Source: Bordetella parapertussis (GTDB lineage Bacteria; Pseudomonadota; Gammaproteobacteria; Burkholderiales; Burkholderiaceae_C). Taken from it: DNA of 17,615 nucleotides. Below are positions 8,801 through 14,611 of this stretch, one piece after another. How positions within the stretch are numbered: the stretch's first letter is position 1; each line of letters opens with the position of its first letter. The stretch spans positions 1 to 17,615 of the forward strand of contig CAMCNE010000183.1 in assembly GCA_945875935.1 (NCBI GenBank). The letters run 5' to 3'. A program made the translations under genes and the position numbers. Under the pieces are notes generated by a model that ran no database searches, had not been told where the DNA came from, and saw nothing but the letters and a program-made list of their open reading frames with translations.

Positions 8801-9417
8801 TGAAACTGGGGCAAGTAAAACGCGATGACGCGAGCAGATTTTTCAATAGGGGCGACATTAAGCCGCAAACGCGGAACGTATTTAATGGCTTCAGGCTGGT
8901 AAATTCCGAGGCTATCCTGCTCAGGAATCGGTTTTGCTGCGCGGCCTTCTTTGTGGCCCTGACATACATAATGCAGGAATGGGTGCAGATCGGATTCGCC
9001 GACATCGATATGCGTTTTGACGTAGTAGGCGGTGTCGAACTCTGGTGATGGATTGGTGCCGAGAGCAACACCACGGACAAGGTAGTGGGCCAGCGGGTTG
9101 CCCGTGATGTGGTGTTTGTCCTTGTATTGCGCGAGATACCAGGTGGAGTCGAAGAAGCCTCCTTGTTTGATCAGATCGAAGTAGAACTGTTCGACTCCGT
9201 CTGGTTTTGTGAGTAGCCAGGCGTCCAGTGCAGGTTGGTTACCTATGCGCCGAAGGGCTAAGCCGAGATTAAAGCGCATGCGCGTCTTTAATGGCCCGTC
9301 AGATTCGCCAATAGCGACTTCGTAGAGTACTATCGCTCTTTCAAATTCGCCATTTCGAAATGCCGAGTTAGCCCGCGCAAAAGTGGACTCGGTATGCGAG
9401 GATCTGACAGGCTTCAT
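5824..9417 (-). CDS. Tri-domain glycan enzyme: WbsX (GH99-like) + GT4 + GT2
   Basis: A 1197-residue fusion. Residues about 10-60 look TPR-like. About 87-160 hold two copies of a short unit of the form FD..YY....NPLAHY...G...G, ending HKEGR. About 195-545 are a WbsX-type GH99-like domain (FYLPQFHPIPENDDWWGEGF, CWANENW at 304-310, NAWNEWAEGAHLEPD at 511-525). About 548-905 are a GT4 glycosyltransferase (SHDGHPHGAQLL, VGYADHRKGFDL, SREDPFPSVVMEAFDALIPVV, with EDPFPSVVME as the E-x7-E-like element). About 918-1140 are a GT2 domain (VVPNYNYGRYL, VLDDCSKDDS, ESDD, GDWRLY). Such fusions build more than one linkage of a repeat unit at the inner membrane; the actual sugars are unknown, as is the biochemical role of WbsX domains. 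Base composition is intermediate between the kps part and the AT-rich part. It is preceded by a 90-base AT-rich spacer with TATAAAT close to the ATG, but no convincing promoter. Confidence 0.9.
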   Translation of the reverse strand: MKPVRSSHTESTFARANSAFRNGEFERAIVLYEVAIGESDGPLKTRMRFNLGLALRRIGNQPALDAWLLTKPDGVEQFYFDLIKQGGFFDSTWYLAQYKDKHHITGNPLAHYLVRGVALGTNPSPEFDTAYYVKTHIDVGESDLHPFLHYVCQGHKEGRAAKPIPEQDSLGIYQPEAIKYVPRLRLNVAPIEKSARVIAFYLPQFHPIPENDDWWGEGFTEWSNVRPASPQFDGHYQPHEPDDFLGYYDLRDTTVMRKQIELAKQYGIEGFCFYTYWFTGARLLETPVDNYLADATLDLPFCICWANENWSRRWDGLDNDLLMVQHYSDQDDIAFIAHMAKYLRDPRYIRVQGKPLLIVYRPNLFPAMKNTALRWRNWCLENGLGDIYIAYVQSFEKRDPAEYGLDAAIEFPPNNSAPPDITRKIVTKGPDFSGKVYDWRIFMQRSRNYVPESYTLFRGACPSWDNTARKKGRATVFAQSSPKLFERWLINAFEDTIRRTEDIDHRLVFINAWNEWAEGAHLEPDKRHGYAWLDAVRQAHLAVANTGKRILIVSHDGHPHGAQLLSLNMAMHFKHLMGFQVDMIVLGEGNLLPRFQEHATVHRIDLATASRSQIDAALGELRQKGTRSAIVNTTVSGQLLPHLKRHDFGVVSLVHELPGILASYKLQTEAKAIAKHADKIVFAAPQVKMGFEAFIGLPLRQAIIRPQGLYQHSWLRAGADINAVRQQVRQKLGMPLGAKIILCVGYADHRKGFDLFVQICTRLMQHGADVYALWVGHTDQGFVETSMMHADEYGLRTRFLFTGLVDEPQPYYVAADVYALTSREDPFPSVVMEAFDALIPVVAFKDCGGFEELLKRDCGALAPKEDVSTFANLIQALLDYPDQALRMAQRGREIVERELNFRHYLFDLLEFASQPLPRISAVVPNYNYGRYLHHRLETVTNQSLPLYEVIVLDDCSKDDSLQVIQNFFKQCDVPWRLEVNQTNSGSVFKQWRKGAELARGEYVWIAESDDTCKPAFLQHIVNLMQETGAVLGFADSWQIDSDGSLLGDSYKPYINEEAPGAFDHSFDMDGREFLAKYLSIKNVILNASGVVFRRTALLAALNGVGDELFEYKVAGDWRLYIELCASNGKVVFVADSLNGHRRHKASVTQALDAERHFKEIERMQAITNELLSLAGVKSKQIKYLQQVGKYLNKNDYR
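5826..5829 (-). promoter_or_regulatory. Ribosome binding site that decides the pyruvyltransferase start
   Basis: On the - strand AGGT lies six bases before the ATG at 5819 and overlaps the TAA stop of the preceding 1197-residue gene (5824-5826). The upstream in-frame ATG at 5837 has no comparable site. This arrangement implies translational coupling between the two genes. Confidence 0.55.
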
Positions 9418-9507
9418 GGCTAATTCTATTTATACTAATTTAAAGATGGCTGGTTTAATTTTTAAATGCAACACCCGACCCAACTGATAAGGTGTTAAAG
9501 TATTGAT

Positions 9508-10524
9508 TCAATGGCTTTGGGCCGCTGCCGTTGGCTCGGTTTCGAGAATACCTAACGCTTTCGCAACTGAAGTTTTTATTCCTGCAACCATGAACTGCTG
9601 CAATAGCATTTGGTCGCATCCCCACTGCAGCGCTCTCTGTACGAAATGCCGCGCTCGTACGGGCTCGTCCAGTTGGAACAATCCAGCTGCGGCCAGCATC
9701 GCCAGCATTGCGCGGTCAGGATGCTGTTGAATTTGCGCCTCCTGTATTGAGGCCAATGATTTCCAGTCGCCCTGTCGCCATTGCGCTTGGGCCGCGGGAA
9801 GCCATCCGCTATCGCCAGCCCCGCTGCGCTCGTCTGCGGCTGGGGCTTTTTTCTCGTTACTTTCCGACGGCCCGCTGCGACCCCCCTGCGCCAGCTGCCG
9901 CTGCAATCGCTCAAGCTCGTCTGCGAGTGATTGAAACCGCGTGTGGTTGGCCAAAGGGCGCTGCGGCTCCTGCCGTACGGCGGCCACCTGCTTGAGCAGG
10001 AGGCCTGCTGCTTGCGGCAACAGGCCAAGGTCTGCCAGCTCGCGCACGGCACGCGTCGGGGTGGCAAGGCCACTTTCCGCGTCGCCCGTCACGGCAAGGG
10101 CCTGCGTAAAGTGCGAGTCAATCGCGCTGGCGTCCGCCTTCAGCGCAGCGACACGGCCTAACGTGTTGTGAACCCCTGAGATCAGCAATCTCGCCACCAG
10201 CTTGGGATCACAGCCCCATCCAATGGCGCGGCGGGTGTATTCCCTGGCCAGTTCGTGATCGGCTCGCTGCTGATGAGCACATGCCACCAACAGCGCCAGC
10301 CTGTCGCGCTCGGGATGGCTGGCGATCGTGTCGCCGTCCAGTTCGCACAGTGCATTCCAATCGCCCACCAGCCATTGGCTTTTGGCACGTGCCAAGGGCG
10401 GTGAATCTGCGTGGTCGCGTGCTGCCGCCAACTGGGGAAGGCCCGTGCTCAGCGAGCGCAACTCGCCCGCCGCCCGGTAGCCCCCACGGCTTCGGCCGGG
10501 TGCGCGCTTAGAAGTTCTTTTCAC
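9508..10524 (-). CDS. Uncharacterised protein with a duplicated TPR-like module
   Basis: A 338-residue soluble protein without signal peptide or membrane segments. Residues 46-128 and 245-327 are two copies of one roughly 83-residue helical module. Each has W...GDW.(A/S)L near its start, HP(E/D)R.(R/M)LA in the middle, AR......RA(I/L).WGCD later, and a final (S/A)G(V/I) stretch ending in (A/L).(A/G).L. The link between copies (about 129-244) holds a further helical stretch, then a short heptad-like segment (LADELERLQRQLA) and a Ser/Gly-rich linker. The modules look like tetratricopeptide or solenoid repeats, so a binding or scaffold role is plausible; no enzyme motif is seen. It starts at GTG 10524, overlapping the previous gene by 17 bases, with AAGGA eleven bases upstream. 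Operon position suggests that it serves the neighbouring coiled-coil enzymes. Confidence 0.75.
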   Translation of the reverse strand: MKRTSKRAPGRSRGGYRAAGELRSLSTGLPQLAAARDHADSPPLARAKSQWLVGDWNALCELDGDTIASHPERDRLALLVACAHQQRADHELAREYTRRAIGWGCDPKLVARLLISGVHNTLGRVAALKADASAIDSHFTQALAVTGDAESGLATPTRAVRELADLGLLPQAAGLLLKQVAAVRQEPQRPLANHTRFQSLADELERLQRQLAQGGRSGPSESNEKKAPAADERSGAGDSGWLPAAQAQWRQGDWKSLASIQEAQIQQHPDRAMLAMLAAAGLFQLDEPVRARHFVQRALQWGCDQMLLQQFMVAGIKTSVAKALGILETEPTAAAQSH

Positions 10525-12481
10525 GGATCAGCACGTCCTTGATGAGTTCCAGTTGTGCCTCTGCCTTCAAGATTTCGTTGTCTAGCAGGCGTTGCCGGCT
10601 GTCGCTGTCGGCCACCTGTTGCCGCATTTCGGCATGTGCAGTTTCGAGGTCTTCAGTCTTCTTTCTGAGTTGGGCGTTGGCGGCCTGCAAGGCATCTGAC
10701 TCTGCCTTCAGTTTTGCGTTGGCCTCATGCAGGCTTTCCGCAGCCCTGGCCGCGTGGTCGTGCAGCCGTCCACGTTCATCGTGCGCCTGCGTTAGTGCTT
10801 GCAGTTGCGCCTGGCGCTCAGCCGCCAGTGCGGCTTGCTGATCACGCAAACCCGTCAACTGCTCGATTTGCCCCGCACGCTCGTGAGCCGTTTGCTCGGC
10901 CTGCGCCTTGCCTTGGTTGAGCGCTTCAACTTGCCCCATGCGCTCGTGCGCCACTCGCTCCAATTCGGCGTGCGCGTGCGTCAGCGCTTGCAGTTGTGCC
11001 TGGCGCTCAGCCGCCAGTGCGGCTTGCTTATCGCGCAAACCCGTCAGTTGCTCGATTTGCACCGCACGCTCGTGGGCCATTTGCTCGGCCTGTGCCTCGC
11101 CTTGGCCGAGTGCCTCAACTTGTCCCAGCCGCTCGTGCGCAACTCGCTCTAATTCGGCATGCGCCTGCGTCAGCGCTTGCAGTTGCGTCTGGCGCTCAGC
11201 CGCCAGTGCGGCTTGCTCGTCACGCAAACCCGTCAACTGCTCAATTTGCGCAGCGCGCTCGTTTGCCGCTTGCTCGGCGTGCGCCTTGCCTTGGCTGAGC
11301 GCCTGAACTTGCCCCATGCGCTCCTGCGCAACTCGCTCTAATTCGGCGTGCGCCTGCATCAGCGCTTGCAGTTGCGCCTGGCGCTCAGCCGCCAGTGCGG
11401 CTTGCTCATCACGCAAACCCGTCAACTGCTCGATTTGCCCCGCACGCTCGTGGGCCATTTGCTCGGCCTGCGCCTTGCCTTGGCTGAGCGCCTCAACTTG
11501 CCCTTGCCGCTCGTGCGCAATGCGCTCCAATTCGGCGTGCGCCTGCGTCAGCGCTTGCAGTTGCGCCTGACGCTCAGCCGCCAGTGCGGCTTGCTCATCA
11601 TGCAACCCTGTCAACTGCTCGATTTGCACCGCACGCTCGTGGGCCGTTTGCTCGGCCTGCGCCTTCCCGTGGTTCAGCCGTTCGATCTGGCTAGCCCTGT
11701 CGGCGGCGGTCAGGTCTGCCACAGCCTTGGCCTGGCTCACTGCGTCAAGGTGTGCTTTCAGGTCTTTCAATGCCTCGTCGGCCTCGTCAAGTGCTGCCAT
11801 CTGCACACTCAGCCGTTGCTCAAGCAGTTCGGTTTGGTGGCGTTGGGAATTGAACCGCAACAGCGTCACCGGCCACAGCGGCTCTTGGTCAGACTCAGCA
11901 GCCACCGTATCGAAGCAAGCGCGTTGAAGTTGGTTCACCGCTTGGCCAGCGGTCGCGCCCCACGCAGGCAAGGCTTCGCGCGATCCACACAGCAGCACAG
12001 CGTCAAATTGGATGAGCGCCTCGTGCGGCAGGCTGTCCAACAGCGCGGCCTCTTGGCCCGGCACGTCAAGCACCAGAACATTGATGCCACCGGCCCCAGT
12101 CGCGACTTGCAGTGCGGCCAGCACGTCGCTCAGCGCCCGCGCATTGACTGTTCGCGATTCGACCAGCCGCAGACGCGGGTAAAACGAGTGCAACACGCCA
12201 GATTGAAGCGGGCCGTTCAACCGCCGCAAGTTGTAGCGGCGCCATTCCAGCGGGCCACCGGTCACACCCACCGGGTGTGCCAGCACCTCGGCCCAGGGGC
12301 ATTGGGCTGCAGAGCGCTGCAGTTCTGCAGCAGTATCTGCATCGCCTTCCAGCAGGATCACGCGGGCTGGTTTCAAAGCGGCGTAGCACTCCAGCACGCC
12401 GCCGCTGCCCGCACCGATGTGCACCACCGTTCCCAGCGGCTTTTCAGCAAGAGTGGCCAGATATTCGAACAAGACTGTCAT
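10508..12481 (-). CDS. FkbM-like methyltransferase with long tandem-repeat coiled coil
   Basis: A 657-residue cytoplasmic protein. Residues about 5-212 form a Rossmann domain like FkbM-type SAM methyltransferases: the SAM loop HIGAGSGG near 21-28, acidic LLEGD at 43-47, and INVLVLDVPGQEAALLDSL at 133-151. That last block sits where FkbM enzymes usually have IDVEG-E, so the acidic residue before Gly is lost and activity is uncertain. From about 215 to 650 the chain is almost all coiled coil. Residues 272-567 are 4.7 copies of a 63-residue unit (nine heptads). The tail KAEAQLELIKDVLIREKNF resembles the end of the sulfotransferase at 2183-3781. No membrane segment is seen. It starts with ATG 12481, with ACGGA eight bases upstream. 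A methyltransferase joined to a long coiled coil recalls WbdD, the chain terminator and length ruler of E. coli O9a; whether it acts that way here is inference. Confidence 0.85.
   Translation of the reverse strand: MTVLFEYLATLAEKPLGTVVHIGAGSGGVLECYAALKPARVILLEGDADTAAELQRSAAQCPWAEVLAHPVGVTGGPLEWRRYNLRRLNGPLQSGVLHSFYPRLRLVESRTVNARALSDVLAALQVATGAGGINVLVLDVPGQEAALLDSLPHEALIQFDAVLLCGSREALPAWGATAGQAVNQLQRACFDTVAAESDQEPLWPVTLLRFNSQRHQTELLEQRLSVQMAALDEADEALKDLKAHLDAVSQAKAVADLTAADRASQIERLNHGKAQAEQTAHERAVQIEQLTGLHDEQAALAAERQAQLQALTQAHAELERIAHERQGQVEALSQGKAQAEQMAHERAGQIEQLTGLRDEQAALAAERQAQLQALMQAHAELERVAQERMGQVQALSQGKAHAEQAANERAAQIEQLTGLRDEQAALAAERQTQLQALTQAHAELERVAHERLGQVEALGQGEAQAEQMAHERAVQIEQLTGLRDKQAALAAERQAQLQALTHAHAELERVAHERMGQVEALNQGKAQAEQTAHERAGQIEQLTGLRDQQAALAAERQAQLQALTQAHDERGRLHDHAARAAESLHEANAKLKAESDALQAANAQLRKKTEDLETAHAEMRQQVADSDSRQRLLDNEILKAEAQLELIKDVLIREKNF
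10781..11668 (-). repeat. 189-bp tandem repeat, 4.7 copies, in frame
   Basis: The copies are 11480-11668, 11291-11479, 11102-11290, 10913-11101 and a partial 10781-10912. Each full copy is 189 bases, encoding 63 residues that start G(K/E)A(Q/H)AEQ and contain ERA.QIEQLTGL, QAALAAERQ and LQAL..AHAELER. Copies differ at only a few residues. A weaker half unit (SQAKAVADLTAADRASQIERL, residues 249-269) precedes copy 1. The unit is a multiple of both 3 bases and 7 residues, so gain or loss of copies keeps both the frame and the heptad register. Confidence 0.95.
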
Positions 12482-12549
12482 GGTGGGTCCGTGGCGGTTT
12501 CAGCTTTGGGGTGTTCGGTGGCTTGGCGGGTGGCGCTGGCGGCCTTGTG

Positions 12550-14586
12550 TCAGCGCTGGCCCGTCAGCCGGCTGAGCATCACACTCCAAGGCTGCGATGG
12601 GGTGCCCGGTAGCGCATCGTTTGTCAGTGACGCGGCGGCCTGAGTCAATCGCTGCGCCTGTGCTTCGCCGCCCAACAAATCAGGCGGCACGCGCAACAAC
12701 GCCTGTGGCCAAACAGCCAAGAGCGCACGCACAAAGTCCAGATCGCCCGGTGTGACCCGCTGCCGCCACAGACGGCGCTCTTGCTTGCTCAAGCTGTGGC
12801 CCAGCGGCAGTCGAAGTCGGTCAGGCACCACACCCAATTCATCATCCGGCCATGAGGGCAACGGCGGCACGGCGTCTGGCCCGCACAGCAACTCCAGCCC
12901 CGCCTGAGGGCCCAAAGGACACCAGTGCACGGTCAGTTGAGGCAACTGACGGGCACCACAGTGCACTTGGCCAAAATTGAAGGCCAACAAGCCAGAGCCC
13001 GGCTCGCCCACCGGCGAAACCACCAAAGAGCCGTAGCGAAAGCGTCTCGGCATTTCTTGGAGCTGTTCGCGCAGCCTGCGCGCCAACTGCTGCCAGTGCG
13101 GCGCCAGCAACAACACGGGGTCGGTGAGCCGCCGTTCGAGCACCGACACAAGCGCGAGCGTCACCAACCAGTCGGTGCTGTCCATCGCATCAAAAACCGG
13201 TGCGCTGCCCGCATCGCTGGGCACCAACAGCATGTAGGGCCTGCCGTCTTCTTGCCCGCTTTGGCGCCATGCCGTCAGCAGCTGAGCACCCTGAGCGTTG
13301 GCAAACACCACCAAGCCCGGGTGGCCGTGGTGCTCGACCAGCCTGACGCGCGCCTCAGGCAGCGTTCGCTCACCCACCTTGACCTTCTGCAGCGTGAAAG
13401 TCAGTTCACGGTGCGGGTGCGTGCTCCGCTCAGTGACGGGCTGCACCTGGTCTATGGACAAGTCGATTTGGGCGGCCGACGTCACGGTGCTTGCTGCGCC
13501 CTCAAGCCTGCGGCACTCCAGGTAGTAGTGCTCAAGTTCTTCTTGCACTTGATGCAGTTGCACCAGCATCAGTTCGTTTTCTTCGCTGGCGGCCCTCAAC
13601 TCCTTGATGTGTTGGTCAATGGCCGAATGCGCGGCAGCAAGCTCGCCGGCTTTTTGCTGCTCGGCAACGGCCTGCGCATCGGCGTGCGCACGCAGGGCTG
13701 CAAGTTCTTCGGCGGCTTGCGCCGCTTCTTGCTGCGCAGCGCGCAACTCGTCCACCGGCACGGCCAGCGCTGCCCCAGCCTCAAGCTCGCGACACCGCAG
13801 GTAGTAAACCTCCAGTTCCTCTTGCACCTGGTGCAGCTGCGCAAGCATCAGTTCGTTTTCTTCGCCTGATGCCTTCAGCTCCTCACGAAGTTGGGTAGCC
13901 GCCGCCCCGTTGGCAGACAGCAGGCGCAGGCCCACCAGTTCTTCGTCGCTTTGAACCAGAGCTTGCTCTGCGAGATGCAATTCCCGCAGACGCTTTGCAG
14001 CGGCTCCGGCATCGATCTGCAGACCCACGGCACCATCAAAGGCCACGGCCTTATCCGCATCAAACAGTGCGCAACTTGCTTGCAATTCAGAGTACAGGGC
14101 TTGCACCCCACGGTCGGCAAATGCCAGCGCTTGCCCCAAAGCCAGACTGAGTGGGTCGGCTGTTGGAAAGTCAGGGGCTGCAGGTGCTGTAAGTACCGAC
14201 CCAAAACGTTGTTGACAGACCCGAGCCAAACCCGCTGGGTCACACCGGGCTTCGTCAGCATCGACCAACAAGCAACGGGCCTCGGCGCGCTGCACCTGAC
14301 GTAGCACCCGCCTTGCGCCCGCGCACCAAGCGCTCAGCCACTGCAGTGGATCGTCGGTCTCACCGGCGGCCAACGCCGCAGCCAAACCCGCAGCCGGGTT
14401 ATCGACAAACACCAGCCAGCCTGCGTCCGGAAAGCGCTGAACAACAGCTTCAAGCTCCAACCACGCACATTCACCACCGCCGCTGTGCAAGCCGCGCTCA
14501 GTGCCAGCCGCAGCCCTCCAGGCCGCCGCCCCACCGTGCCATTGCCCGGTGGGCGTGCTAACGATCAAAAGGTCAGGAACGCTCAT
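12550..14586 (-). CDS. Coiled-coil protein with sulfotransferase-like N-terminus, function unknown
   Basis: A 678-residue soluble protein. Residues about 3-130 follow the layout of the sulfotransferase in this window (LLIVSTP at the P-loop strand, VFVDNPAAGLAAAL, an ALxxW-type helix as LQWLSAWCAGARRVL, LLVDADEARCDPAGLARV, then a QQRFG turn). The phosphate-binding GSxRSGTS loop is absent, so I infer a non-catalytic relative. About 195-365 are coiled coil, with the unit EENELML.QLHQVQEELE at 242-259 and 335-352. Text of this kind occurs in many polysaccharide-locus proteins. About 390-630 form an alpha/beta domain I cannot name (LTFTLQKVKVGERTLPEARV, FRYGSLVVSP, LLAFNFGQVHCG). It starts with ATG 14586 after a GGA element. 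It lies 25 bases after the GT4 gene and 68 bases before the FkbM-like gene, so it is part of the operon. A scaffold or regulator of chain assembly is the best guess. Confidence 0.75.
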   Translation of the reverse strand: MSVPDLLIVSTPTGQWHGGAAAWRAAAGTERGLHSGGGECAWLELEAVVQRFPDAGWLVFVDNPAAGLAAALAAGETDDPLQWLSAWCAGARRVLRQVQRAEARCLLVDADEARCDPAGLARVCQQRFGSVLTAPAAPDFPTADPLSLALGQALAFADRGVQALYSELQASCALFDADKAVAFDGAVGLQIDAGAAAKRLRELHLAEQALVQSDEELVGLRLLSANGAAATQLREELKASGEENELMLAQLHQVQEELEVYYLRCRELEAGAALAVPVDELRAAQQEAAQAAEELAALRAHADAQAVAEQQKAGELAAAHSAIDQHIKELRAASEENELMLVQLHQVQEELEHYYLECRRLEGAASTVTSAAQIDLSIDQVQPVTERSTHPHRELTFTLQKVKVGERTLPEARVRLVEHHGHPGLVVFANAQGAQLLTAWRQSGQEDGRPYMLLVPSDAGSAPVFDAMDSTDWLVTLALVSVLERRLTDPVLLLAPHWQQLARRLREQLQEMPRRFRYGSLVVSPVGEPGSGLLAFNFGQVHCGARQLPQLTVHWCPLGPQAGLELLCGPDAVPPLPSWPDDELGVVPDRLRLPLGHSLSKQERRLWRQRVTPGDLDFVRALLAVWPQALLRVPPDLLGGEAQAQRLTQAAASLTNDALPGTPSQPWSVMLSRLTGQR

Positions 14587-14611
14587 TTGTTTTCCGTCTC
14601 AGCGGTCATCG

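Noticed and set aside
10781..11668. CRISPR array or non-coding satellite as an explanation of the 189-bp repeats
   Set aside because: The repeats are contiguous without spacers, exactly in frame, and encode a heptad-registered coiled coil within one long gene.
11348..12643. A 431-codon open frame on the + strand opposite the coiled-coil gene
   Set aside because: It is antisense to the repeat-bearing FkbM-like gene. The open frame follows from the GC-rich repetitive codons, and its product is a low-complexity Arg/Leu/Gln/Cys mix without any domain.
12925..13869. A 314-codon open frame on the + strand
   Set aside because: It mirrors the 678-residue gene. Its His/Arg/Gln-rich product with no motif is typical of an antisense shadow in GC-rich DNA.
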